Of a stretch of 64,000 bases of DNA, positions 1 to 10,289 are shown piece after piece (the stretch's first letter is position 1; every line of letters starts with the position of its first letter). The DNA comes from Serinus canaria. Taxonomy: Eukaryota; Chordata; Aves; Passeriformes; Fringillidae. Location: positions 1,554,600 to 1,618,599 of the forward strand of contig NC_066336.1 of assembly GCF_022539315.1 (NCBI RefSeq), in the 5' to 3' direction. The position numbers and the translations under genes were made by a program. The notes beneath the pieces were generated by a model. It did not search any database. It was not told where the DNA came from and worked only from the letters and a program-made list of their open reading frames with translations.

Positions 1-312
1 ATCCCACCCCATCCCACCCCATCCCATCCCATCCCATCCCATCCCATCCCATCCCATCCCATCCCATCCCATCCCATCCCATCCCATCCCATCCCATCCC
101 ATCCCATCCCATCCCATCCCATCCATCCCATCCCATCCCAGCCCATCCCATCCATCCCATCCCATCCCATCCCATCCCATCCCATCCCATCCCATCCCAT
201 CCCATCCCATCCCATCCCATCCCATCCATCCCATCCCATCCCATCCCATCCCATCCCATCCCATCCCTCCCATCCCATCCCATTCCATCCCAGCCCATCC
301 CAGCCCATCCCA
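1..312. repeat. CCCAT pentanucleotide satellite-like array
   Basis: The window opens with almost pure tandem ATCCC units, with occasional ACCCC, ATCC or AGCCC variants that become commoner toward the right edge. The array runs off the left end, so its full length is unknown. It has no coding potential. One strand is C-rich, so the other is G-rich with GGG runs every five bases and could fold into G-quadruplexes (inference). Confidence 0.97.
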
Positions 313-803
313 GCAGACCTGGAGCTCCAGGTGGGTGCTGGCCATGGCCTCCCAGCTGGGCACCTCAGGAGCTCTGGCAGTGCTGCCTGCTCTGCCCTCC
401 TTGATGGAGTCAAACCCACTTCCCAAGAGCTCCTTCTGGATCCAGAGGGATCCATGCCAGTGCTGTGTCCTGGCCCCCCATCCAGCCTGGAATCCCTCCA
501 AGGATGCCTCCACCTCGCCCAAAATCACAGAATTCAGGCCAGGTTAGGCACATTCCCCTCCCTGCATCCCCTCCTGCTGCTGTTTTGTGGCACACACCTC
601 CCAGGGGCCGATCCCCACGGGAAGGGCTGCCCTGCACAGGAGCTGCTGCTGCCCTGCACAGCTCTGAGCAAACAGCCAGGGCTTCACCTGGCTCCTGCCA
701 CAAACAGGGCCAGTCCTGAGAGCCTCCCTGTGGGCTGGGGGCCAGCACAGCCCTGCCTGACCCTGCCAAGGAACACCAGGGGCTGCTGCCTGTACTGTCT
801 GCC
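313..803. other. GC-rich unique sequence, no gene seen
   Basis: Single-copy-looking GC-rich DNA with overlapping open frames on both strands. The frames are proline-, serine- and leucine-rich and resemble no known protein; I read them as a by-product of low stop-codon density. No repeat family was recognised. Confidence 0.6.
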
Positions 804-1482
804 TGAGGCTGAAAGATTTACCTGGCTGTGTGTTCTGTGTGCAATCTGTCAGAGCTGGGCAGCTCTCTGCTGTGCCTGGGGCAGGTTTCTTTCTCTCTGC
901 CACAGCCAACCCTCCCTCCAGGAGATCTCTGCTGTCCATGGCCACTGAGTGTCCCTGCAGGGCTGATCCAATTCCAGCATCCCATGGGGAGATGCTGCGC
1001 CCAGGGCAGGAGCCAAGCATTCCTGCCTGGATCCAATCTGCCCTGGAACAGCCCAGCAGCCTTTGCCCCCTGCATTCCCAGAGGAGCAGCTTTCTGCTGC
1101 CCTGCATTCCCAGAGGGAGAGCAGGCCCATCTCCAGCAGCCCTGGAGCTGCAGAGGAAAACTCCCCCCTTGTGCAGGATCCCTGCTCCAGCAGAGCCACA
1201 GCTGGCACTGCAGGAGGGCTGAGCCCCCCTGGCATGGGACTGTGCCCCCACCCTGAGCCACAGCGTGCCAGGGCCTGCTCTCACTCTGCCAGGGCTTGGT
1301 TGCACTGTTGCATTTGGATTTTTCATTTCCCAGTAAAGAACTGTTATTCCCATTCCCATATCTTTGCCTGGGAGCCCCTTAAATTCAAATTTATAATAAT
1401 TCAGAGGAGGGGGTTTGCATTTTCCATTTCAAGGGAGGCTCCTGCCTCCCTCAGCAGACACCTGGCTGTTCACACCAAGACA
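804..1482 (+). mobile_element. Solo LTR, family B subtype 1 (avian endogenous retrovirus)
   Basis: The polyadenylation-type signal AGTAAAG lies near 1332 and the end reads ...CCAAGACA at 1482, a canonical CA terminus. The start is fixed only by alignment to other copies in this window (about 804-830). A near-identical copy lies on the minus strand at 35831-36509, and related copies lie at 36545-37195 (-) and 61731-62382 (+). No gag, pol or env remnant is attached, so this is a solo LTR. I recognise the layout as a passerine ERV LTR from memory; the subfamily name is not assigned. No clear target-site duplication is visible. Confidence 0.8.
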
Positions 1483-3290
1483 TTCCCCCACTCCTTTCTT
1501 GGCTCACTTTGCTCCTGGCTCCACAGCTCACGTTCCTGCTCAGGCTGATTTGTGCCCCATAGCAGGACCCTTTAAAGCAGCACTGCCCTCATTCCACTGC
1601 CCCGTGGGTGCAAGGTTGGATCCTTTTCTTCATCCCTTCCTGTGTCCCTCAGGAATTTCCACACAGGAGATGAAAGCAGCAAGGCACTCCAGGGACTTTT
1701 TCATGTGCAAATGCCTCAAAAGGAAGTGGCTGCTTTGCTCTGCCCTAAACTAAGTTTGCATTGCAGGAGAAGAGACCCTGAGGTGGGTTTGGGAGGTGCC
1801 ACAGCAGGGAAAGCTGCAGAGCTGGCCCTTGGGGCTGTCTGAGTGCCAAGGCTGGGTGTTCCCAGAGCAGCCCCCAGCCCCTCCAGGGCAGCCCGAGGCT
1901 CTGTGCACCCGGCCCGTGGGGCTGTCACCATCCTGCAGTGACACACACCTCACAGGCTGCCAGACACACAGGGCTCAGCACCCTGACCCCTGAGCCAGGG
2001 AGGATGAGCTCAGCTTAGCTGGAGCTTAAACCAGGCCAGGGATTGCACACCCAGGCCAGGGATTGCACACCCAGCCCAACTGGCCCCCGCTCACAGCACC
2101 CACCACGGCCCAGCTGGGGAGGCTCTGCAGGAGGAAATCTCCTCAACCTGGCCAAAGAACTCCAAAAACACCCCTTCCTTAGCCAAGCATATCCCAGCTC
2201 CAGGTGGGAAACGTGGCTGCAGCTGCTCTGCCTGTCCCTGTGCCCCCACGGTGACCTGGGACAGGTCAAGGTGGCTCAGCTGGTTGGGCAGAGCTGCGCT
2301 TTGCACCTGCAGAGGGATTTCAAAGGCAGCGCCAGAAAATATGGGTGTGAAAGGAGAGCAAACCTCCTGCTTTGAACCTCCTGGAGTCGTTCATCCTCTG
2401 GAAAGGAAAACAGAACATGAAAACACTTCAAAGGGACCCTCCACCAGGCAGAGAGGAGCTGCAGTGGAGCTGCAGTGGGAGCTCAGGCATCCCCAGGCGT
2501 GAGGGTGGCTGAGAGTGTCCCCACATCACAGCCGCCGTGGGAATCTCACTCTGTGCTGGAGAAAAAAGCCCAGGGCGGCCCCACACGGTCACCTCTGCAC
2601 CATGTGGGATGTGCTCAGCTCTGCAGCTCCAGCCCTGCCCCCTGAACCGTGTCTGAGTGCAGCTGAACTGCAGGGCGAGGAGAAAATTCATTAAGAGCCA
2701 TCCCTCTGGAGGAATGGCACTGATATTAAGGGTCTATCAATAATGATTCACTAGGCCATGATAGCAGTGAAATTGCAGTGATAAAGGGTGACAAAATATT
2801 GTAAGAAATGTGCACTGGGGCTGTGGAGCAAATTATCTGATGTGAGATGCAACATGTGATGATGTGCAGGGAGCCAGCTGCTGCCCACGGGTGAGGTTGG
2901 AGAGAGGCACAGGGAATTCACTGCTCGGGGAAATTCAACAATTCACAGGGAATTCAACAAGGATTTTATCTGGGGCTGCTCCCTGGGGGTGGGGACTGAC
3001 CCCAGCACTCCTTGGGGAGGAGCCCTAGCTCTGGCCAAACTGCCCTGCAGTACATGTAATTAATCACTAATGACTGCTGATGAGGGGCACTGCTCCTCCC
3101 CTCCAGACTGCTGGGCAGTCATTTCCCACCCAAAGCACTCCTCTGGGAACGTCCCTGCGTGCAGCAGCTGCACTTGGGGTCACTCCTGTCACTCCCAGAG
3201 CAGGCTCCAGGACAGCAGAGGCAAACCCCAGGCAGTGACAGCCCTGCCTGTGCCCGAGCCCTCCCAGCCCGGCTGGCTGCTGAGGAGCTG
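1483..3290. other. Unique intergenic sequence, no gene seen
   Basis: No repeat family recognised, apart from a short direct duplication at about 2030-2075 (GGCCAGGGATTGCACACCCA twice). The part at 2690-2870 is AT-balanced and free of repeats, unlike its GC-rich surroundings, and could be a conserved non-coding element (inference). No convincing exon was found. Confidence 0.5.
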
Positions 3291-3347
3291 CCCAGCTGTG
3301 CCCATCAGGAGCCAGTCCAGCTCTCCACACCCTCCTGGCAAACTCTG
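3291..3347 (+). repeat. Direct repeat, left copy (partner 3914-3969)
   Basis: About 55 bp containing GAGCCAGTCCAGCTCTCCAC recurs at 3914-3969 with a few differences. The two copies bracket the LTR-like segment between them. The length is far beyond a retroviral target-site duplication, so this is a local duplication or part of a larger repeat. Confidence 0.8.
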
Positions 3348-3394
3348 TGGGAATCCATACAATCAGGGGGTTTTGGGCAAGCTGCAGAAGGCAG

Positions 3395-3905
3395 GCCTCA
3401 GGAACAGCAGAACTGGGATTGGAGCTAAGCAGGAGCCATGAGAGTGGTCAGCAGAAAAATTATGTAAGAAGTACAAAAGTAAGGACAAATACAAATACAA
3501 AAACAATGGTCTGTGTATTAACACTTGGCTAAAATAACTCCCTAAGCTGCAGAAAAGTTTATCTAGTGAGATATTAGGAAGTTTTAGGCTTAATAATGGA
3601 GCTCTGTGCATTGTGTTTTAAGGCTCACAAGCAGGTGTTGTATTTGAAATAAGCAAGCAATGTTTATCCAAAGGTACATGTGCTTATAGTGGTTGGATGG
3701 AACCACTGTCAATGTGCTTTTGCTTTGTGTGATTGGTCAAAAAACTCATAAAGTGAGTTGTAACATGAGTTCTTGGTCTGCCTGGGATGTGAGCTGATGG
3801 CATCTTCCCATTGTCACAACCCTGTCATGAGACTGATGCTGGAAAATCAAACAGCTCAAGGCACGTTCCACAGCAGTCCTGTCCTGTTTGTGATTTGTAC
3901 AGACA
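3395..3905 (+). mobile_element. LTR-like segment of a passerine-type endogenous retrovirus
   Basis: AT-rich sequence with a CCAAT-type box in reverse (GATTGGTC near 3731) and a run through 3740-3860 that I recognise from passerine solo LTRs. No internal retroviral region or coding remnant is present. The boundaries are approximate, and no target-site duplication was found. Confidence 0.6.
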
Positions 3906-3913
3906 CCCCTGGC

Positions 3914-3969
3914 CAGCTGTGCCCAGGAGGAGCCAGTCCAGCTCTCCACATCCTCCTGGCAAACTCTCC
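3914..3969 (+). repeat. Direct repeat, right copy (partner 3291-3347)
   Basis: Second copy of the ~55-bp segment described at 3291-3347, immediately right of the LTR-like segment. Confidence 0.8.
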
Positions 3970-4001
3970 CTCTCCTTTTCCAGGCTGGGACACCTCGTTC
4001 T

Positions 4002-4550
4002 TGTTGGGGAAGGTGACACAGGAAAGCCTGATCAATGTGATTGCCTGGCAAAAGGTTGTGAGAATATGGAAACTGTGAGTGAGATTGAAATGAAAGCAGC
4101 TCTGAGATCCCTCAGTTACTGAACACCTGGAAAACAATGGCATGGCCAGCTGAAGGGAATCCCCTTGGGATCAAACAACACCCTCTGCTTGCAGGCAGCT
4201 CCAAGGGGCAGAGCAGACCCTGCTGGCCTGGCAGGAGGGCCCAGAGAGGAGTTTTTGGGGTTTAAAATGGAACACAGCGTGGCGATGTGATGATTCTTAT
4301 GGGCTGTATGTAAATGCTGTAGGATTTGTATCTTGGACTGGATTGGTCAGTGAGAATGGGAATATTCAGCACAGAAGAAGATTTCTGGTATTGGAATGGG
4401 AACTTCCCATCTCTTTGGGGCTCCTCTTTGGGGCTGCTCTGAGCTCCCAGCAGGGCCCTGCCCCCAGGCCCTTTGCAATAACCCCAAGTTCCAAGCCCTG
4501 ACTGCAGAGATCTCTGCTCTCTGTCCATCCCCACCATCCCACCCCCATCA
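4002..4550 (+). mobile_element. Solo LTR, family A, copy 1
   Basis: It starts TGTTGGGGAAGG and ends CCCCCATCA, canonical TG...CA termini, over 549 bp. A very similar copy lies at 61236-62469, where it is interrupted by another LTR. The two copies share long nearly identical stretches (for example around 4060-4260), including a TTGCAATAA motif near 4471 at the place where copy 2 has the polyadenylation signal AATAAA. No internal region is attached. The family name is not assigned. Confidence 0.8.
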
Positions 4551-5063
4551 CTCCCACAGTTCAGGACCCGAGCAGCCCTGGGCTGGCTCTGGCAGCAGCA
4601 GAACTTGTGTCTCTCTGGCTCTTGTCCCTGAAGCAGCCCCCAGGGCAGCAGACCCCGTTCCCAGCCCCCTGGTGCCTGCTGTCATTCCCCACTCAGGAGC
4701 CACCCCTGAGCTCAGGATTGATGGGGCTGAGGATTGAGAGCAGTCAAAACACAGTGTGGAACCTGCAGCGAGTAAAAGCTGCCCCATAAAGAGCAAAGGC
4801 TTCTTCTTCTCCTCCCTGAAACCTGTAAAACATCCAGAAAATCCCAGACCCAAAGCAGCACAGGCACCTAATCCCAAAATGCCAGGAATATCCCGGGGTT
4901 AGGATGTTGTGGGTGGTGGCTTTTCCATGGCCCAGTGCAAGCTTGACTGGGACTTGCTCACAACTGATGAGATTTCACTGATGTGGTTTCACCTCTCCCG
5001 GAGTCTTTGCTGTGCCTGTTTGTCCTGGTTTAGAGAAAATCTGGGAGAGAACCTCCAAAGGAG
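4551..5063. other. Unique sequence between LTR and telomere-like array
   Basis: GC-rich to about 4890, then sequence leading up to the telomere-like array with GTTTGTCCTGGTTTAGAG near 5020. That motif reminds me of internal or leader sequence of passerine ERVs, but I cannot confirm this. No gene seen. Confidence 0.45.
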
Positions 5064-5499
5064 AGGGTTAGGGTTAGGGTTAGAGTTAGGGGTTAGGGTT
5101 AGGGTTGGGGTTAGGGTTATTGTTAGGGTTAGGGTTAGGGTTAGGGTTAGGGTTAGGGTTAGGGTTGGGGTTAGGGTTAAGGTTAGGGTGAGGTTTAGGT
5201 TTAGGTTTAGGTTTAGGTTTAGGTTTAGGTTTAGGTTTAGGGTTAGGTTTGGGCTTAGGGTTAGGTTTAGGGTTAGGGTTAGGGTTAGGGTTAGGTTTAG
5301 GTTTAGGGTTAGGTTTAGGGTTGAGGTTAGGGTTGGGGTTAGGGTTGGGGTTAGGGTTAGGTTTAGGGTTAGGGTGAGGTTTAGGTTTAGGTTTAGGATT
5401 AGGTTTAGGGTTGGGGTTAGGTTTAGGGTTTGGGTTCGGGTTGGGGTTAGGTTTAGGTTTAGAGTTAAGCTTTGGTCTTAGGTTAGTGTTAGGGTTAGA
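5064..5499 (+). repeat. Interstitial telomere-like array (TTAGGG with TTAGGT-type variants)
   Basis: About 435 bp of tandem hexamers. Canonical TTAGGG dominates the first ~110 bp. It then mixes with TTAGGT, TTGGGG and TTAGGGTGAGG variants, and TTAGGT runs cluster at 5185-5240 and 5380-5400. Non-telomeric sequence lies on both sides, so this is interstitial. Open frames rich in Arg, Val and Phe across it are artefacts of the hexamer. Degeneracy increases to the right. Confidence 0.95.
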
Positions 5500-5589
5500 C
5501 CCCTACTACTCCCTTTCTCCTCCTCTATAAAGCAGATTCAAGCTGCTCCTCCCCCAACCAGTTCAGGAAAATGTTTCCTTGGAGAAAAG

Positions 5590-6247
5590 TGTTAAAAATC
5601 TTTATTTAACTGCTTCTTTTCCCCGCACTTCAGTCTCAGAACCCATCTGAAAGGTACAAAACTTGTTTCTGGGCTAAACTGACAAATAGGGATAGGAGCA
5701 TCATGAACACCCAGGATTGTTCCACAGTCCTGGGAACCTGCTGCTGTTCCTGTTGAGAGGAACAGTGGATTTGTCTTTCCAAACCGGCTGTGGGTCTGCT
5801 GGGAGATGAAACCAGCACTGGGAGATAATAGAAACAACGGGAAGGATTCCACTGATTGGTGAATGGAAAAAGATTTTTGCTTTTACAAATAAACTCTAGG
5901 TTTGTTGATAATTGAAATTAGACATTGAGACCTGAAAGAAACAATGAGGAAAACCCCTAAATTCAGTAAGAATTAACAATCAAAAGGGAAGGTTGTACAT
6001 GAGAGGGGAGCCTTTGGGATCAGGTGTTCTGGGAAGTCTGAACCTCTCAGGTACCTCAGAAATGGGGAAAGAGAGAAGGGAAATGGGGCTGGAAATTGGG
6101 ATAAAAAGGAGGCTACGTCCTCCAAAAACTGGAGAGACCCCAGGGGATGCCCCATGGCCTCTGCCTTGATTGGAATAAAGTTCCAGGGCTCCTCTGTCTC
6201 CTTTTTGGACACAAAACTCTGGGGTTTGTGGATTCATTTTCTTAACA
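5590..6247 (+). mobile_element. Endogenous retrovirus LTR and possible flanking remnant
   Basis: The right half (about 5766-6247) has the parts of a plus-strand LTR: a TATA-like GATAAAAAGG near 6100, GGAATAAAG as polyadenylation signal near 6171, and a CA end in CTTAACA at 6247. I recognise this sequence type from passerine genomes. The left part (5590-5765) may be retroviral leader or 3' internal sequence, but that is uncertain. No reading frame for a retroviral protein was found. Confidence 0.7.
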
Positions 6248-6476
6248 CTGTCAGGCTGGGTGTGTCAGCCTGAGCCTGGCACAGGAGGCCAAGAGGGAAT
6301 GGAGAAGGAGAGTGGGAAATGTGGAAGGAGAGTGCAGTAGAGCCACGCTGCTTTCCTGCTTTCTCCTTCCCTAATGTACTCAATAATCGACTGGCAGCAG
6401 GAGTGAAAGTGCTCTGGCCAGGCAGTGCATGGAACATCTGATCCCCTGCCAGGACCTGGGGGAAGGAAACGGCCCT

Positions 6477-7060
6477 GAGAGCCAGGGATGGAGCAGGGAT
6501 GGAGCAGGGAGCATCCCTGAGCAATGCAGTGCCCCGAGAGCCAGGAATGGAGCAGGGAGCATCCCTGAGCAATGCAGTGCCCCAGGAGCCAGGGATGGAG
6601 CAGGGAGCATCCCAGAGCAATGAAGTGCCCTGAGAGCCAGGGATGGAGCAGGGAGCATCCCTGAGCAATGCAGTGCCCTGAGAGCCAGGGATGGAGCAGG
6701 GAGCATCCCTGAGCAATGCAGTGCCCTGAGAGCCAGGAATGGAGCAGGGAGCATCCCTGAGCAATGCAGTGCCCTAGGAGCCAGGGATGGAGCAGGGAGC
6801 ATCCCTGAGCAATGCAGTGCCCTGAGAGCCAGGGATGGAGCAGGGAGCATCCCTGAGCAATGCAGTGCCCCAGGAGCCAGGGATGGAGCAGGGAGCATCC
6901 CTGAGCAATGCAGTGCCCCAGGAGCCAGGGATGGAGCAGGGAGCATCCCTGAGCAATGCAGTGCCCTAGGAGCCAGGGATGGAGCAGGGAGCATCCCTGA
7001 GCAATGCAGTGCCTGAGAGCCAGGGATGGAGCAGGGAGCATCCCAGAGCAATGCAGTGCC
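6477..7060. repeat. 48-bp minisatellite
   Basis: About 12 tandem copies of a 48-bp unit containing GCCAGGGATGGAGCAGGGAG and GAGCAATGCAGTGCCC. Because 48 is a multiple of three, several frames stay open and give a 16-residue repeat on paper. With no start, no splice context and open frames on both strands, I do not treat it as protein-coding. Units differ by point changes such as CCTGAGAGC versus CCAGGAGCC. Confidence 0.95.
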
Positions 7061-7794
7061 ACTGCTGAAGTGGCACCTCCCCCTCTGCCTCTCCTGCTCA
7101 TGCAAAGAGGGACTTTGCTGAAACCCCTGCCCGGCTGACCCCGCCTCACCTGGCCAGTGCCACCCCACCTGTGCCAAGCCAGCAGTGCCCTGTGAAGCTC
7201 TGGGGAGGGTGGCACCAGCTGGAGGGTACTGCCAGCCTGGACACGGCTCTGAACAGCACTGCCTGCTCAGGGTGTGGAGAAATGGATGATCCTTGGAGAC
7301 AGGGGCCATGGAAAGCAACCTTTGGACTGAGGAGCCGTGCCCCTGTTCCCTGATCCCCGTTACGTAAAGCATCTGCTGAGGTCACTGCTGTCCCCAGCTC
7401 CTCCATGGTGGCTCCTGGAGGGCCTCAGTGACATGATTATCCCTCCTTAGCAGAGCATTTCCAAAGCCCAAGGAGGGCTTTGCTCACTAATCTAGCATTC
7501 AGTGCAGATAATAGGCTTTGAGATGAAGCCCTCCTGGAGTCTATTTTAAGGTGGTTTTGTGGCTTTGTTGCCTGTCACAGCAGGAGCCATCCTGTCACAG
7601 CACTGCGGGGACACTGCTGCCTCCGGGTCACTCTTGCCCTCTGTCCCCTGCCACAGAAGTTCCTTCCTGTGCCCACGTGCCATTCCCAGCCCTGGACCTC
7701 CCCAGGCTCCTGCCATCCCCTCTCCACAAGCTGAAGGGGTCTCCTCAGGAAGGAGGTGAAGGTAGGAAGGGCATCTCAGGGCTGGACTGAGCTG
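7061..7794. other. Unique sequence, no gene seen
   Basis: GC-rich sequence with a short AT-balanced stretch at about 7430-7560. No repeat family, RNA gene or exon recognised. Confidence 0.5.
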
Positions 7795-7999
7795 TCTGTC
7801 CAACGAGGTGTTCTGTCTGTCCAGCAAGGTGTCTGTCCACTGAGGTGTCTGCCCACTGAGGTCTTCTGTCTGTCCACTGAGCTGTCTGTCCAGCAAGTTG
7901 TCTGTCCAGTCAGGAGTTCTGTCTGCCCACTGAGGTGTTCTGTCTGCCCACTGAGCTGTCTGTCCAGCCAGATGTTCTGTCTGCCCACTGAGCTGTCTG
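7795..7999. repeat. Short imperfect tandem array (TGTCTGTCCACTGAGG type)
   Basis: About 200 bp of imperfect units built from TGTCTGTCCA or TCTGCCCACTGAGG, with unit length varying between roughly 16 and 24 bp. It has no coding meaning. Confidence 0.85.
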
Positions 8000-8503
8000 C
8001 CCCATGTCCATGCCTGCCAGAGGGTCACCATGGCAGGGGTCCCTGTCCAGCCCCGTGAGGTGGCCTGGGCCGAGGGCTCCACACTTGTGGCAAGGAGGGA
8101 GCAGCTGAGGGCTGAGCCCAGCCTGGGCTCCTTCCACAGGGACCTCTCTGGTGGTGCCAGGGGGGCACTGGGGGAGCTGGGGACCTGAGACCCCAGGCAA
8201 GATCACCCTGGAGAGGTGTGGCAGGACCTGAGAGAGATGGCAGGACCTGAGGGACCTGCAGAGGCTGTCCCAGGCAGGGAGGGGCCTGAGGCACCTCCAA
8301 AGGCTGTTGGGGCCCTTTGCAGGCACACATGGAAGCCGTGTCTAGCCATGAGGAGCTGCCCCTTCCTCAAGCTTTAGGGGTCTCTTTGGGACTCTCTCCA
8401 GCCTTTCTCTGCTCCTGTCTCCCTTCCCACAACGCCCCGTGCCCCCACCTCACTTTTCAGGCTCATGTCACGTCTGCTGCCACCACTCAGCTGGCGGAAG
8501 GGG
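8000..8503. other. Unique GC-rich sequence, no gene seen
   Basis: Sequence between two tandem arrays with a few GGACCTGAGG-type local repetitions at 8225-8290. No gene seen. Confidence 0.5.
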
Positions 8504-8922
8504 ACACCTCCAAGATGGGGTCTGTGACACCTCTAAGGTGAGGTCTGTGTCCCCTCCAAGGTGGGTTCTGTGTCCCCTCCAAGGTGGGTTCTGTGTCCCC
8601 TCCAAGGTGAAGTCAGTGTCCCCTCCAAGGTGGGTTCTGTGTCCCCTCCAAGGTGGGTTCTGTGTCCCCTCCAAGGTGAAGTCAGTGTCCCCTCCAAGGT
8701 GGAGTCTGTGTCCCCTCCTAGGTGAGGTCTGTGACACCTCTAAGGTGAGGTCTGTGTCCCCTCCAAGGTGGGTTCTGTGTCCCCTCCAAGGTGGAGTCTG
8801 TGTCCCCTCCAAGGTGAAGTCAGTGTCCCCTCCAAGGTGGGGTCTGTGTCCCCTCCACGGTGGGTTCTGTGGCACCTCCAAGGTGGGTTCTGTGTCCCCT
8901 CCAAGGTGGGGTCTGTGTCCCC
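8504..8922. repeat. 23-bp minisatellite
   Basis: About 18 copies of a 23-bp unit (core CCCCTCCAAGGTGGGTTC followed by TGTGT). Variants include GAAGTCAGTGT and GAGGTCTGTGA. The unit is not a multiple of three yet stays open in all frames, so the long frames here mean nothing. Confidence 0.95.
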
Positions 8923-9507
8923 TGCACTCCCCAGCTCACAGAGCTCTGTGGATAAGGTGAGTCCACACCTGCCTTATCCCCCTGTGTCTGCCAGGGGGTA
9001 CCAGCACTGGGAGCACTGGGAGCTGGGAAGGCCAGGCTGGCACAGCTCTGGCAGTCTCCAGGGCTCTGTGGTCCAGCCTGGCATGCACTGGCAGAGCTGC
9101 AGGGATTTGTGGACTGGAATAGCATGAAATGATGCTGAAAATCCGGGTTAATCTGAAGCAGCTCCAGAGGCCAGTTCTGCCAGAGCCGCCTCTTTATCTG
9201 CAGTGTGAATCTAAATCCACAGCAGGCTTAGCTTGGCTCTTGGCAGCTTTATGTCGGCTCTGATTAGTTCACATCACCTTCTTTACAGCTGCCTGGCCCT
9301 CTGCAGGGGAGGCTGCCTCCAGATTGTCAATATTTTATATTTACACAACAGTGTCACACTCCTCAGGGCAGCTTCCAAAAATGTCCCCTGGCTCCTGCCT
9401 CCCTGTGAGCCACATCCCTGGGAGATGTTGTCCAGCACCCTGGGACAGCCAGCACGTCACAGAGAGTTGGAGACCACCCTGCACCCCTAAACCTGGCCTA
9501 AATCTGA
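8923..9507. other. Unique sequence, no gene seen
   Basis: The first half is GC-rich. The part at about 9115-9360 is more balanced and non-repetitive and could be a conserved non-coding element (inference only). Confidence 0.45.
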
Positions 9508-9510
9508 GCC

Positions 9511-9879
9511 AGGCAATAGGAAGAGTAGCCTAGGCTGAGGTCTGCTAAAGAGACAGGGAGGGGCAGTGGGGTTCATGTTGAAATTGCTAGGGGCAAGGCT
9601 AGTACTGGGGTTGTGATAAATAAGATTGGGGAGGATGTTGATGGTCAAATGGGTTCTCTGATAAAGAGTTTTACCTGGGGGTAAAACTCTTATCCTACAA
9701 CCCCCATCTGCTGGGGGTTGTAGGAGCCCAAATGGGCCAACAATGTCTGGCCCCTTTTGGCCTTGTGTGTAGCTTAGGGTTTTGTGCTCCACCAGTGTGA
9801 GGAAGGCCACTGCAATTAGGATTGGGAGGGCATAGGAGAGGGCTGTGACGAGGTTAATTAAGAGAGGGTAGTTAGTCAT
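9511..9879 (-). pseudogene. ND1: ND1 pseudogene, 5' third, NUMT
   Basis: The conceptual product starts [20 protein letters not shown] and continues through a stretch ending [12 protein letters not shown], the conserved N-terminus of NADH dehydrogenase subunit 1 (first transmembrane helix and following loop). After the ADG motif an insertion of about 28 bp replaces the usual VKLF continuation. Mitochondrial sequence then resumes, but in a shifted frame. The functional protein is about 320 residues, whereas here similarity ends at about 9511. Substitutions at normally constant positions (for example H, T, T and Q in the [12 protein letters not shown] stretch) also show loss of constraint. It is not expressed as a complex I subunit. 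Confidence 0.93.
9661..9724. repeat. Double hairpin created inside the NUMT ND1
   Basis: Two adjacent palindromes. Arms at 9661-9675 and 9680-9693 have a 4-nt loop. Arms at 9694-9705 and 9713-9724 have a 7-nt loop. Each pairs original ND1 sequence with an inverted copy of its neighbour, so the inserted bases look templated from both flanks. Confidence 0.85.
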
Positions 9880-9900
9880 GGGGGAGGTTGGTTTAGGTTA

Positions 9901-9975
9901 AGCTGGGGAGAGGATTTGAACCTCTGAGTTAAAGGACTTAAGCCTTTTGCATTTTCCAAGCTCTGCCATGCAGGC
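9901..9975 (-). pseudogene. Mitochondrial tRNA-Leu(UUR) pseudogene in the NUMT
   Basis: On the minus strand the T-arm GAGGTTCAAATCCTC, a CTTAAGT anticodon loop with anticodon TAA, and the D-arm GGCAGAG are all visible in order. It ends 21 bp before the ND1 start codon at 9879, counting from position 9901. The 5' acceptor strand (GCCTGCA) no longer pairs properly with the 3' acceptor (CCCAGCT), so this is a dead copy. Confidence 0.85.
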
Positions 9976-9984
9976 TGGTCCTTT

Positions 9985-10050
9985 CCTTGGACATGGCGTG
10001 GTGTGATAGCCTTTTGTAATTTAGTTGTCTTCATTACTTAAGGAGGAATA
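9985..10050 (-). pseudogene. Probable 3' end of mitochondrial 16S rRNA (NUMT)
   Basis: On the minus strand, TAATGAAGACAACTAAATTA followed by CAAAAGGC matches my recollection of the end of bird 16S rRNA, at the correct distance from tRNA-Leu. Similarity is weak toward the right, so the boundary is soft. Confidence 0.55.
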
Positions 10051-10289
10051 ATGGGCTGTTGTGTGAGGGGTGTGATCCCTGCCTTGGGGTCCCACAGCTC
10101 ATCCACCTCCTGTGGGATTGGCAGCACCAGGAACACGGGTGGGACAATGGGAAGGTGTTTGGGGGCATTGCCCCCGAGCAGGACAGCAGAGCAAATGAGG
10201 GTGTGGTTGTGACCTTCCACTGGAGGTCCTGCAGGAGAACCAGCCCCAAGCAGGAGGAGCATCCACCCTGATAAAGCTGGAGGTCATTC

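Larger units (their letters stand above)
9508..10050 (-). pseudogene. NUMT: nuclear copy of mitochondrial 16S end, tRNA-Leu and ND1 start
   Basis: Read on the minus strand, the order is a probable 3' end of 16S rRNA, then tRNA-Leu(UUR), then the first part of ND1. This is the vertebrate mitochondrial gene order with the normal small spacing. The copy is nuclear and dead: ND1 carries an insertion and a frameshift and stops after about a third of its normal length, and ordinary nuclear sequence lies on both sides. The left edge is about 9508. The right edge is estimated from weak similarity to the 16S end. Confidence 0.9.

Noticed and set aside
5064..5499. True chromosome end
   Set aside because: Unique and ERV-like sequence continues on both sides, and the units are heavily degenerate.
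6234..7372. Repeat-protein-like frames with a 16-residue period
   Set aside because: The 48-bp minisatellite explains them. They continue into unrelated flanking DNA without any domain.
9487..9879. ND1 as a functional gene
   Set aside because: It has a frameshift and a hairpin insertion, similarity ends after about a third of the protein, and nuclear flanks surround it.
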